The notes below the pieces were generated by a model. That model was given only the letters and a program-made list of their open reading frames with translations, ran no database searches and had not been told where the DNA came from. This document shows, piece after piece, positions 1 to 14,311 of a DNA stretch of 64,000 nt. A program made the position numbers and the translations under genes. Position 1 is the stretch's first letter, and each line of letters opens with the position of its first letter. Location: assembly GCA_038501195.1 (NCBI GenBank), contig JBBPUQ010000007.1, positions 3,015,501 through 3,079,500 of the forward strand, written 5' to 3'. This DNA comes from Nemania diffusa. Its lineage: Eukaryota > Ascomycota > Sordariomycetes > Xylariales > Xylariaceae.

Positions 1-3000
1 TTATTGTTATAAATGTTTTTAATAATATATCGAAAACAATTAAATATATTATAATATTTTACAATTAAATTAAAGTTTTATAAAATTATTAGCTATTATT
101 TAAACATTTAAAAAATAGCTATATATTTACAAATTAAAAAATTTAAAACTTAAAATTTTACTTCTTTATATTAATAATATTTATTAATTAATAAAAAAAT
201 AAATCTAGTAAAAATTATAAAAAATAGCTTATTATATTAATAACATTATATAGCTTTAATTATTTTTTCATTTATAAAACTTATATTTTAAAATTTATAA
301 AACTTATAAAAAAAGTTATTTTATAAATTATAATCAAATAACTTTTTTAAATAATTATAACATTAAATTAAAAAATAATTATAGCTAAATATATAGCTAA
401 TAATATATATATTAATTAAAACTATTATTATAATTTAGTTATTTAATTTAAACTAAATATTTTATAATAATTTTATTATTATTGCTAACTAATGCTATTT
501 TATTAAATTTTAATATTAAAAAACCTAATATATATTTTTAAATATATAATATAATATAAACTATAAATTATTAGCTATAAAATATTAAAAACTATAAAAA
601 CTATAAACTTTAATGTTTATATTTTTAAAAAAGTATAAAAAATAACATATTAATTTTTATTAGCTAAAAAAAAAAAGGTCTTTTTTAAATATAATTTTTA
701 AAATTTATTAGTAATAAAATATTTTTAAATTAATAATTAATATATAATTATATATATAAATAAATTTTGTATTATATAAGCTATATATTTAATAATTCTT
801 TTTATTATTAGATTTAATTTTAATTGCTATTTATATAATTAAATTATTTATTATTTCATTTATTATTTTTTTATAAATATTAGTTAAAAATAAATATAAA
901 ATAGCATTTTTTTTTTTAAATATTTTAACTTTAAATACTATTATTTATTTTAAGTTTAATTTATTTTTAGTTAAATTTAAATTTAACTTTAATATAAAAA
1001 TTATATTTAAAAAAAATTTAAAAAGCTATTGTTTAAGCTTAAGCTAAATAATTAAAAATGTTTTTTTAATATAAACAACTTTAATTAAAGCTTTTATTAA
1101 AGTAATAGCTATTAATAAAATAATATATTTTTTTTTATTAAAAATATATTATAAAATAATTTAAAATAAATATTTTAATATTTTAATTAATTTTTTAACT
1201 TTATATAATATTTAAAATTTTTGCTTTTTATTTTTTTAAGTTTTATTTTTATTTAATTTATATTATATTTGATAATATAAGTTTAATTTTTTTTAAAATA
1301 TCGCTAAATTTAGCAACAAATCACCATTATAATAAAATAATCTTTATATAATTATATAAATCAACTAAATATTTTATAAAAATAATATAGCATATTTAGT
1401 TTAAAAGTAATTAATTATTTAATAAAAGTATATATTATTAAATAATTAATACATTATATAAATAATATTTTCTTTATTAATACTATAAAACTTAAATAAA
1501 CGATTTTTTTTAATTTATTTATTACAAAAAATAAACCGGCATATATTTTAGTTATAATTATTTAAGTCGATTTTATAGCTTAGTATATTTTAAAAATGTT
1601 TAATTATAACATTTTAAAAAATATTTATAATTAAAAAACTATTTATAATATTTTTTATAAAAATTGTAATAATAACATTAAAATAAATAATTATTTAATA
1701 AAAAAAACAATAATTACTTAATAACTATTTATTTAGTAATTTTATACTATTATATATAAAGTATTATTTATTAAAATTTAACTAAAAATTTACTCGATTA
1801 ATATCGGCTTTAATATAAGTAACAGTAATTAATTTAAAAAAAATAATCTCTAATGTTCAACTAGCAATATTTTAAATATATATCTCAAATAATCTTTTTA
1901 AAAAAAACTTTGCTACTTTTCTTTTTATAGCTTATATAAATAGCTTATTTTTATTTTAAAAAATATTTTTGTTTTTATTTATTAAATACTGTTAAAAAAG
2001 CTTTAAATAAACTATTTTATTTATTATAATTTAAAAGTTGTAAATTATATTAGCTATTTTTAACGCAAAAATTACAACAAGTTTATTTATATTTATTAAA
2101 ATAGCTTTAATAAAATTTGATACTATTATAAATATATTATAAATTAATAAAATAAAATTAATACTTAGTTACTTTTTTATAAATAATAACAAAAGTAAAT
2201 TTATAAAAACTTTTAATTAATAACAAACTAAAGTTATAAAGTATAAAATAATAGTATATATATAAATAATATTTATAAAATAAATTAAAATAAAAGTTTT
2301 TTTAAACATTTAAAATATAAAATAGTTTATATATATATAATAAATATAAAATATTTTATATAATATATTTTACTAGTTTATATATAAATATATATATAGC
2401 TTTATTAATAGTTATAAAATTTTTTGTTTTATTTTATTAATAAATACAATATAAATATATTATTTTAAATATTAAAACTAAAAAATAAATATATTACTTA
2501 GCTAATAAAAGTTATATAAACTAATTTTAATAAATATTTAAATATATAAATAAGTTTTAATATAAAATAGTAGCTATTTAATTGTTTACTTTTGTTTTAA
2601 TTTGCAATTTTATATCAACTATTTTTTTATACAAGCTTTTTTTATAATATATATTTTAATTTTTATTTTTGTTTTTGCTATTACTTTTGCTTTTAATATT
2701 ATTTTTTTAATCGATTTATTAATAACTAATACTATATTATTTTATTTAAAAAAATTAAAAGTAGTTTTTAAAGTTAAAAATATATAAAAAAAAAAAAAAT
2801 TATATAGTAATAAATAAAACTAGATTATTTATAAATACTAAAAATATAATTAAATTTTATTTGGTTTTTTTTATTTATTTATTTAAAATAAACTTTTTTT
2901 TATTTTAGTTTTCGAAAATATAAACTATTAAAAATATTTAGCTTTAAATATAGCAAGTTTCGCTAAATAAAAATATAAACTTTGTTAACTTTAAAAAATT

Positions 3001-6000
3001 ATTTAATAAAAAAATATTTACTTAAATTTATTATTATTAATAGTTTATTATTAAATAAAACTATATTGTTTAATTTATAAATATATAAATAATTTTAATT
3101 TAATTAATAATATAAACAATATTAGCTGCTTTAAAAACTATAATATTAATAAATATATTTAAAGTTATATTAATATATTAAAATATAATAAATAATAAAA
3201 TAAGTTTTAAATTTTAAAAGTAATATTAAAATTTTATATAATATATTTTATAATTTAAATAAAGTTAAAAAAAATATAACAAAAAAAACAAATTATAAAT
3301 ATAATTAAATAAAATTATATATTTATTTATAATTAATTAATTATTTAATATTTATAATTAATAATATATTTATTTATTTTATAATTTATATTTAACTTTT
3401 AACTAAAAATCTGTTTTATATATTAAACTATTATATTTTAAAAATAAATAATTTAATTTAATTAACTAAATTACTAAAAATATATTAAAATTTTAAAGTT
3501 TATATTTATTTAAGTTATAAATTTTAATAATAAATTAAAATTTTTATTTTAATATATATTTTTCTGTTAAAAAAAGCAATAATAATACTGATATATTTAA
3601 TATATTATTGTTTATAATATAAAAATATATATTATATTAAAAAATTAAAAGTTGTTATATATTATAATATAAAATTAATATTTAAGCTAATATAGTATAA
3701 AATATTTGCTTTAAATATTTAATATATTAAATATTTTTAAAATAATTAATTAATTTATAATTAAAATATTTTTTATTTAACTATATTATATTAGTTAATA
3801 TTTTTATTAATTTTACAATAGTTAATATATATTATATATAAAAATATAATTAAGTTTAATAAATAAAATTAAATTAATATAACTAAAACAATTTTAAAAA
3901 ATATATTGAAATAAAATTTGCTAAATATTTTAATTACTTTAGTTTTTTAATTTTTAAGCTTTATATATATATATATATTTTTAATAAATACTAAAATCAA
4001 GCTTAATATTTTATATTTAAGCTTCGATTTTATAATTGCTTTTATTTGTTTATAATAGTAAATGTTTGCAATAAATAATAATTTTAACAAATAATATTAT
4101 AAACAGTAAAAAAACTTTTACAAAAGCTTTTTTTTAAGTTTTTTTATTAAATAAGTTTATTTAAATAAATTTTATAATTTAATTTTTTAAGTTTGTTTTA
4201 TTAAACTTATTTATATTGTTATAATATATTTATTAGTTTTATTTTTATAATATAAAATATTTTGAAATAGTTAAAAATTAACTAGATTATATATTATATC
4301 TGTTTTATTAAAACTGTTTTTTTATAATATATAAATAAAACTTTAATAAAGTTATTTATTAAATTAATTTTTAAACTTTATTTAATTAAACTAGTTTATA
4401 GTTTTTTTAAAGCTTTTATATAACTTATAATATTATTTTTTAAAATTACTATTTATTAAAAAGATTTATTATTTTAATTATTAAATAGCAAATTGTATAT
4501 ATATAAAGTTTAAAAATTAAAAAGTTTAAAAAAAAAAACTTTCAATAAGCTTTATTTTAATATATTTTATAAAATTGTTTTAGTTATATTAATTTAATTT
4601 TATTTATTAAACTTTATAATATATATTAATATATAAAATTTTTATAATTATTTTAAATAATAACTTTTTATAACTATTAGTTATATTTTTTTATTTATTT
4701 TTAGCTGTTTTTTATAAGTTATATTATTTAAATTATTAATTTAATTATAATTAATTATTTAATTTAGCTATTTAAAATAAAAAAAAAATAATTAAAATAT
4801 AAATCAAATATATTAAAGCGATATAAAAAAAACATTATATAAAAAAATATATAATATAATGCTATATATAAATATATATATAACAATTTCTAGCTAGCTA
4901 AACTAAAAATTATTATTTATTTATAATGTTTATAAATAAATAAATATTAAAAGTAAATTTTAAGTTTATATTTTTTAAAGTTATATTTTTTACTATTTAT
5001 TTATTTGTTAAAAAATATTTTATATAATTATTTATATAAGTTTATATAATATTAAAAATAAATATATAAATAACAATTTTTAGTTAACTAAACTAAAAAT
5101 TATTATTTATTTATATTTACTACTAGTAGTTATTTGTTTGTATATTTATATATGTATATATTTATATATTTATATATTTATATATTTATATATTTATATA
5201 TTTATATATTTATATATTTATATATGTATATATTTATTTATTAAAAAATATTTCTATATAATTATTTATATAAGTTTATTTAATATAAAAACTAAATATA
5301 TAAATAATTATTTTTAATTAGCTAAATTAAAAATTGTTATTTATTTATATTTGCTGCTAATAGTTGCTTGTTTATTTATTAAAAGCTGTTTTTATATAGT
5401 TATTTATATAATAAATAAATATTTTAAATATAAAACAAATTTTATAAATAGATCTATTTAGTTAATTTTAATATAGTATATATTTTAATGTTTTATTTAT
5501 TATTGCTTAAAAATAATAAAAGTAATTATAAATAATATATATTAAAACTAGCTATATATTTAGCAGCTATAAAAGCTTAATATTATATATTAGTAAATAT
5601 AAGTTAATAAAGTTATTTAATAAATTTTTAACTTTAAAAGTAATAAAATATTTATTATTTATAATTTTTAAAAATATTAAGTAAATAATTTTATAGCTAT
5701 AATATTTAAATAGATCTAGTTTTTTATATATTTGAAAAAACTAAAAATAATATTATATTGTTTATATTTTATAATAAATATTTATTATATATAGAAATAT
5801 TTTCAATAATAGTTAAAATTAAATATTTATTAATACTTTTAATTATATTAGTTTTTATAAAATATAAACTAATATTAAAACATTATTATTAAATATATAA
5901 ATAAGTTTTAAATATTAAAAGCTATACTTTATAAAGCTATATAATAATAAAAGTTTTTTAATAAATAAGTTTTTAGATATAATTATATATAATATTTTTA

Positions 6001-9000
6001 AAACTTATTTTTTAAATTTTTAAATTTAAAATATTTAAAATTGTTAGCATATTTTCTTAATATATTATTAAAATATCCGAAATTTCTAATAAAAATATAA
6101 GCTTTTTTTTTGAGCTTTTTAGTTTATATAAAAATCTTTATAAAAAACTAGTCGACTAATTTAAATCGATATTTAATATATATAATTTACTAACTATTTA
6201 ATAAAATAATATAAATATAATTAAATATAAATTAATTATAAAAAATCATATATAATTTATAAGTATTTTTAATAGCTTAAAAAATAATATTTAATTATTT
6301 ATTATTATATTAAAAGCAAAAACTAATATAAAAATCTTTTTTTTAGTATTAAATATTATAATTTTAGTTATTTTAACATTTAAGTTTAATATAATTAGTA
6401 ATATTTTCGTTTATTTTAAAAAGTTATATATTAATAGTAAAAGCTTTTTTTTTCAAGTTTTTAAAGCTAATAATAAAGCAGCTTTAATAAGTGCTATTAT
6501 TTTTTACTTTTATTATTTTTAAAAATTATTAATTTAACTAAAAGACTTTTTATAGACTTTTTTAATACTATAATAGCTTTTTTAATATAAAGTTAAAATT
6601 TTTTAATATAATTAATTATTAAAGTTTAATAACTTTTAAAATAATATTTAATTTTTTTAAATGTTTTATATTTATTAATATATTAATACTATTATTAATT
6701 ACATTTTTTTTAAATATAATTTAAAGTTAAAATAAAACAAATAATATAATTGTTATAATAAAAAATATAGATTTAATTATTAGTTTATTTGCTATAAATT
6801 TTATTGATTATATTATAAAAACTGTTTTATATTATTTTAAATTTTTAAACGCATTAAAAGTTTAAAACATTCGAAAATATTTAAACAAATATTATTAAAA
6901 ACTTATATAGCTAATTTATTAATTTAACAAATATAAATTTAATATAAAAAAACAATACTATATTATTATTAATATTATTTATTAAATAATTTACAATCGT
7001 TTTATAATTAATTAAATATTATCGAAAATTAATTAATAAATATAGCTGTTTATTAAATTATATTACAAAGTAAAAAATATTATATAAAAATATAAAAAAG
7101 CTTAAAAGTAAATTAAAGTTAATTTAAATAAGCTGTTTAATTTAAAATAAAAATATTTTATTATATAGTTAAATATTTATATTTAATAAAAATATATATT
7201 TAATAAATAATATTTGATTTAAATTTAAATTATTTTATTAATATTTGTTTATAAAATATTATAAAAGTTTATAATTATATAATAATTTTAAATATTTTTA
7301 TAAGCTAGTTTAATGTTATAAATAAAAAGTTTTTTTTTTTATTTTAACTTTTAAATAGTTAAAAATTTTTATTTAAAAGTAATATTATTTTTTTTTTTTT
7401 TTAAGTTTATATTTATAATATTTTTAAAAGATTTAATAAATACTTTATTTAAATGTTTGTTTTTTTTTAATAAATAAGCTATAATAGCTTAATTATATTG
7501 TAAAAATCTATTTTTATTAAAAACTAATGCTTTTGAAACTATTGCAGCTTTATTAAATATTTTAGTTTTAAAAATAAAACAAAATTTTTAAAATATAAAA
7601 CTAATCGCTAAAATCTATATATATAATATAAAATTATTAAAAAATAAAATATATAAAATTTTATTAAAAGTTATAAAAGTATATAAAAGTATAAAAAAAA
7701 ATATTTTAAAGTTTGCTTAAAATTTTCAACTTTTAGAAATTTTAAAAACTTATATTGCAGTATTATAAAAAATATTTGCTTTTTATTAACAAACTAAAAT
7801 TTATTATTTATATATAAATATAAACTTTAAAAAATAGTCGATAAAACAAAAAAATAAAGTGCTATTTTAAATATTTAGTAACTATAATTAATATAAATAA
7901 AACATTTAAACTAAAAGTAATATATTAATTAGTTAAAAAACTAAAAATATTTAATTTTAATATTTATTTATTAAATAATATAATATTAAAAAGTTAATTA
8001 AATATAACAAATATTTAAATATTTTTAATAATAAATATAAAATTATTTTTTAAAATTTTTTATATTAAGTGTTAATAATTAAAACATAAATAAAAATAAA
8101 TAATAGTTAATTAGTTTATTTAAGTAATATTTATAAATTAGTTTTTAAAGTTAAATAAATTATATTTAAATATTAAAACTGCTAATTATTTTTTAAAATA
8201 ATCTAGTTAATATAAACTACTAGTTTTTTGTAAATAATAATTATAAAAACTATTAACAAAATTACTTTTAATTAAATCTATTTTTTTTTTATATTTTTTT
8301 TCTGTTTAAAGTATATAAAGCTTTAATAAAAAAAATATATTTAATAATATTTTATCCTTTAATATATATATATTTATAACTAAGTTATTTCAGAAATATT
8401 ATTTAAAAAACTATTTATAATTGTTAATTACTGTTAATTATTAATATAATTTAGTTTTTTTATTTTTTTTTTTCGATTTAATCAATAAAGAATAAGATTT
8501 TTTTAAAGCAAGTTAATTTTTATATTTTTTAATAAAACTATTTTATTTTATTTTGGTTTTTTAAAAAAAACTTTTTAATAATTGTTAATTAAATTTAATA
8601 AAAGCTACAGCTGCTAAAAACTAGAGTAAATTTATAAATAGCTAAATAAATATAAAAAAATTTATATTAATATTAAAAATAAAAATATATTAATAAAATT
8701 AAAAGCTGTTAAATTTTAATTGCTTTAATATTAATTAATTTAATATATATTAAGCTAAAATTTCTTAACAAGTTATAGCTATATATATTAAATTTTAAAA
8801 CTAAAAAAATCATTTATTAAATAAGATATAAATTTTATTTAAAAAAAATCGGCTAATTTTATTACAACAATTATTTTAATAATTAGTTAATAATTTAAAT
8901 ATTAAAAACTAAATTTAATTAATAATAAAACAAATTAATTAATTATTTAAAAAAAACTAAAATTAATAAATAGTAAATATAATAATATATAATACTATCA

Positions 9001-10258
9001 AATAAATATTATTATTATAAATTTATTAATATTTTTACTTTTATTATAAATAAATAATTTATATATATATTTTTATATAGTTATATTGAAATAAAATGTT
9101 TTAAATAATTATTAATAAAAAGTTATAAATTTAATATTTAAATAGTAGTTTTTTTAAAAAGAATTTTCAATAATAAATTATTTTAATAAAAAAAGCATTT
9201 AATAAAAAATATTAATATTATATTAAAAATAATAAATTGTAAAAAAACTATAGTTGTTTTAAATAATAGTTTATATTTTTTGCTTTATATATAAATAAAC
9301 TATTTTTTATTATTTATTAAATTAAATTAATAGCAGTAATATTAAAATAAATACTTTATATAAAAGTTTATTAAAAGTTTTTATTAAAACAAAAATATTT
9401 ATAAATTAAAATTAAATTTTATAGCTAGTTTTAATTATTTATTTAATTAAAACAATTGTTTTAATTAATTTTTTTAATTAAATAATTAAAACTATTTCTT
9501 TATTAAAATATATTATATTTTTTATATACATTAAATAAAAATAAAAACAAATAAAAGTTTTTGTAAAAAAATTATTAAAAAAAATTTAAAGTGGTTTATA
9601 AATAATAAAAAATAGTTTATTTATATATAAAATATATATTTTTTTATTATTATTTTATATTTATTTTTTTTTTAATTAGCTATATAAATATTTATTTAAT
9701 ATTATATTATAAATATAGCTTATTTATTTAAATAATTAATAAAAGCTAGTAAATATTTAAAAAAAAGTTATTTTATTATTAACTTTTTTTTTTATTAATT
9801 TTAGTTTTTAAAAAAAAATTATTTTTTTTTTAATTAAAAAATGTTTTAATATTTTTTTAGTTTTATAGCTTTTTATTTAAAGTTTTTTACTTTTTAATAG
9901 TAATTTTATAATTTTTATTTTAAAAATATAATATTTTTTAACCATTTATTAAAATAAACTTCAATTAATATTATATTTTTTACTATTTAAAATATTATAT
10001 TTACAGTAAATATATTATTAAAAAATTCTAAATTTAAAAAAGTTTTATTTTATTTTTATTTTTTTTAAAAATTATAACAAAGATTTTTTTATTTATAAAA
10101 AAGTTATTTTAATAATTATATTTGCTATTAATAATATATTTTCTAGTTTTAATATATTAAAATTTGTTTTTATAATAAATATTTTTTTATATTTAATAAA
10201 CAATTGTTAAACAAATATTATATTAATATAAAAACTTTAAATTTACTTTATAAATATA
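1..10258. repeat. AT-rich RIP-like desert, left part
   Basis: The stretch is almost entirely A and T. The few remaining G and C bases sit mostly in AGCT, TGCT and AGCA contexts. No reading frame has plausible protein composition, and the 61-codon open frame at 2,602-2,787 is a low-complexity chance frame. The interpretation is transposon-derived DNA mutated by RIP (C:G to T:A), by analogy with the two legible elements just to the right. I could not assign individual elements here. Local strand asymmetry changes several times between A-rich and T-rich, as expected for several elements in mixed orientation. Confidence 0.8.
5136..5232. repeat. Microsatellite of TATATT units
   Basis: A run of about a dozen 8-10 nt units of the form tatatattta, bounded by tatatgtata on both sides. 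It is a simple-sequence repeat inside the AT-rich block and has no coding content. Confidence 0.85.
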
Positions 10259-10535
10259 TGTTATATTTTAGCAATTTTGAAAATAAAGCTTTTTAAAAAA
10301 ACTTATATTAATATAAAAATCTAAAAATAAAAAAAAAAAAAAAAAAGTAATTTAAACTACAAATAAAAAAATTAAAATAAATAAATTTAATAAGTTTTTA
10401 AATAAGTTTTTAAAGCAATATATAATAGCAATATTTATTAGCTAAAAAAGTTTTATAAAGTAGTAAATAAAATTATAATAATATATAGTTAAAAATACTT
10501 ATATAGTTATATTTTTAGCTATTATTTTATAACTA
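10259..10535 (-). repeat. LTR of outer element (3' LTR in element sense)
   Basis: Matches 23,433-23,710 along its whole length with mainly A/G and C/T differences. Shared landmarks are TGTTATA at the left end, gcaatttt, a long A run, aataagtttttaaataa and ttattagctaaaaa, ending in taacta. This copy has lost more G+C than its partner. It lies next to the polypyrimidine tract, so it is the 3' LTR of the minus-sense element. Confidence 0.85.
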
Positions 10536-13009
10536 TTTCTTTTTAAAAAAAACAGGTTTATTTATAAGTTAAACTATTATATATTAAATTATACTTTTTA
10601 ATTAAAAAAAAAATAGCTTTAAATATTTATTTGTTTAAATTAAATTAAAACTTTTGTTTTATTATATTATTAAACAAGTCTTTTTATATAATTGTTAAAA
10701 AGTCGGTTTGTTATTATAGCTTTTATATAATTATATTTTTTATTTTTTTTTTAAATAGTTTTATATAACCGGTTTATTGTTATTTTTATATATTTTATTA
10801 AAAGCTTTTTTATTTGCTATATTTATTTAATTGTTTAACTTAAAAAATAGTTCAAATATTTTAAAGTTTTTATTGTAGAACTTTTTTAATAATTTAGCGC
10901 TATTTTTAAAGTTTTTAACTAAATATTATTTATTGTTTACATTTTATTTTTTTTAATATATTTAATATTATAATTTACTGTAATATATATAAAACATATA
11001 AACTTTATATACTATGAACTTTTTTTTTTTATTATTTAGTTAAATAATTTTTTTTTTAAAGTTTTTTATTTTTTGTTTTAACAAAAAATTATTTAAATAT
11101 TTTTTTAATTAGTTTATATAATATTAGTTTATAGTTTTTTATAAAAAAAACACTTTTAAAATAAAAATATTAGTATTAAAATCGTAATTAAAAATTTTAA
11201 AAATTTGTTAAATTATTAAATAGTTAAATTTATTAAAAAAACAGTTAATATTTTAAAACTGTTGTTTTTTAAAAATAAACATTTAGTTTTTAATTTTAAA
11301 GTTTAGTTTTTATTAAGTTTTGTTTATTTATTTTATTATTCGTTTTTATAAATATATTATATAAAACTTTGTTATATTTATATACTTTTTAATTTTAATA
11401 ATATAGTTTTATATTTTTTTTTTTAACTTTTTTTTTTGAAAAAAAAAGTTCTATTAATTTTTTTCTATTGTTCGATTTTTTCAATCAAAATAAAAAAGCA
11501 TAAAAAATCCTATTTTTATTTTATATAGTAACAATTTTATAAATTTATATAGTAAAAAAGCTTATATATAATTTATAGTAAAAATTTTTTTAAATTAATT
11601 ATTTTGATAATAATTTATATAAAGCTTTAATTGCTAATTTAAATATTTGTTTATAATTTTAGCTTGCTTTATTATTTTATAATAACTTAAGTTAATTAAA
11701 CAATATATTATATTTATAATTTTATATAATTTGTTTATAAATATTAATATAAATTAAAAACTTTTATTAAATATAACTATAATAAATAATTTAAATATAT
11801 AAAAAAGCTTTTAATAATATATTATTGTAGCATTAGTTACAATAGCTTAAATAATATATAATATTGTTTATATTTTTTTATTTAATTTATTTATTATTAC
11901 TAAAATATTATTATATTTATATTTATTTTTTAATATAAATTTAAAATTTATAACTAAATATTGCTATATTTTATTAAATATAAAAAGCAGCTTTAGTTAT
12001 TTTAAAATTTTATTACAAAAAACTTTTATAAAACGATATTTTAAACAATTAATAACATATATATTGCAGTTTTTATATATATATAGCTATTAATAATAAA
12101 ATGCTAATAATATATATGTTTTTTTTTTTTTAAAATAAACTGTTATAATAAGCTTGTAGATTTTACAAATTAAATAAATATAAAAAAAGAGTTAATTAAA
12201 AACTATTAATTTATTTTTATAAAAAATCAGTTTTTTTTTTTACTTTTTAATATTTTTATATATTGTAAGCTTTTTATTAATAAATTTTTATTTTAAAGTT
12301 TAAATAGTTTTTTTATAAAACTTAGTTTATTAAATAAATTTTTGTTATTTTTAATTTTTAAAGTTTAAAAATAACTATTATTATATTATTTATTACTTTA
12401 TTTATTTATTTAAATAATATATTATATATAAACTTAAACAAAATAAAATTATATTAAGCTTTTTTTTTAACTTATTATATTATTATATTTTTTTGTTTTT
12501 TAAATAATATATTTGTTACTATATTATTTTTATTTAATTAATATATAATAACAAAATTATACTTTAAAAAAAGTACTATTTAATTTATTTAATATAAATT
12601 TAGTTATTATTTTTGTTTAAAATATTTTAAAATATTATAATTTATAATAATTAAAAAAAATTCTTTACAAACTTTTATTAATTTAGATTTTTATTTTTTA
12701 AATGTTAATATTACTGTTAATATTTTTTTGTTATAAATGCTATAATTAAACTTTATATTTTATATTGTTTTAAAAAAAAACATTACAAAGTGCTATTTAT
12801 TATTTTTAAATAACTGAAATAATATTTCTGTTATTATTTTATTAAACAAATTTGTTTTTATTTTAGTAAATAAGTTATAGTTAAAATACTGCAATATAAA
12901 TGCTTTTATTAATACAGCTTTTAATTTATTGAAAACTTTTTAACAAGCTATTATTTATTTAAAAAGTACGTTTTTTTAAATTAGTTGATTTAAAAGTATA
13001 ACAATATAA

Positions 13010-13821
13010 CTATATATTTTAATAAATTTATAATAAAAATTGTAAAATTTTAAAAACAATTGTACTTTTTTTATTTGTATAAGTGTTTTTTAATATATTA
13101 CTATTTTAACTTTATCAAAATTAACTTAAATACTATTTATTTTAACAATATATTTTAAAAACTTAGTTTTAGTAATATAAAATTTAGATTTTTTTAAATC
13201 GGCTTAAAACTTTATATTATATAGTTTTTTTAAAACCTTTTTTATATAAAAGTAATAGTTTTTTAAATTGTTAAAATAAATCAAAATATTATTTATATAT
13301 ATATTATAAAAATTATTTAAATAATCAAACAATATATTGTTAATATATTTTTAAAAAGTTAAAAACTTTTTTATTAGTTTAAATAGTAAAACTTTATACT
13401 TATAAATATTATATTATATATAAAAAGTTATTCAGTTTTTTTAACTAAATTGTATTTTAATACAGTAAAATATTTATTAAACATTAATTTTTATAAAAAT
13501 TTTAGCTTTAAATATATATAATAAAGTTTTTTCGATTAAAAGTAAAAAATAACAATTCTTTTTTAACAATTTATTTAGTTTGTAGTAATTTATATAAAAG
13601 TATAATTTATTATAAAGTTTTTTAACGAATAAAAAAAAAGATATATATAATATATTGCTAAATTTAATAAATTTTTTTCGAAAGTTGTTAATTAAATATT
13701 TATATATAAGTTTTAGTTTATTAAAAAATATTTTATATAAAAAGCTATATTTTAAATTAATAAAAAACTTTTTTTTAATAAATTCGACATAATAGTTTAT
13801 ATTAAGTCTATATAAAAACAA
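13010..13821 (-). pseudogene. RIP-mutated Ty3/gypsy reverse transcriptase (outer element)
   Basis: The open frame at 13,821-13,477 and its stop-containing continuation read as a gypsy RT with RIP substitutions. In order, the motifs are: a KKFIKFSN-like segment (normally KGFIxPS), LFVKK, YINYYKLNKLLKKN (normally DYRxLNxxTxKN), YFLLLIEKTL (RYPLPLIEETL), AKIFIKIN (AKIFTKID), KYINNILFDYL, YINNILIY at about 13,278-13,299 (normally YIDDILIYS, both Asp read as Asn by G-to-A), and VQLFLKFYNFYYKFIK at about 13,065 (VQSFLGFxNFYRRFI). The frame runs without an indel from 13,821 to about 13,018. Stops fall where Trp, Gln or Arg is expected. The first 115 codons have no stop, which is chance survival and not function. 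Confidence 0.9.
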
Positions 13822-14075
13822 AATATTAAAATCTACTTTATTAAATATATATAATAAGTTATAATATTTAATAAATATAAGTTTTAAAGCTTTTTTTTTT
13901 AGTTTTTTATTTTTTTTATTAAAAAACTTTTTTATATTAATGTTTTTATTTTCGATTAATTTATCGATTTAATATATATTTATAACTTAGATTTTATAAA
14001 CTAATTTATTATATTATATAATAGCTTTAAATATAATTACATTTATAGTAATTATTTTTTATATAAAGCAGTTTT

Positions 14076-14311
14076 AATTATAATTAGTTAATACTAGCTT
14101 AATTATTTAAATAAATTAAATAGTTTTACTATTTAGCTAAATTAAGTGACTTTATTTACTGCTGCTTTAAACTGCTTTATATATATATATATAAATAATT
14201 TTTTCACAGAAAAATTTCTAATTTTTTTTTTTTTTTTTTTATTTGTAGATTTTTTATACAATATAGCTTTATTTGTTTAAAGCTTTATTTTTTTATAAGT
14301 TTTATATAATA
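14076..14311 (+). repeat. 5' LTR of inner element
   Basis: Aligns end to end with 20,480-20,716. Shared stretches include aattatttaaataaattaaa, the TA microsatellite before aataatttttt, cagaaaaattt, a T run, atttgtagatttttta, atatagctttatttgtttaa and taagttttata. The differences are overwhelmingly transitions. The element's ends are presumably TG...CA changed to TA...TA here. Confidence 0.9.

Noticed and set aside
2602..2787. 61-codon open frame in the AT block
   Set aside because: Composition is only F/I/L/Y/V with no motif. It is expected by chance where stops are thinned locally.
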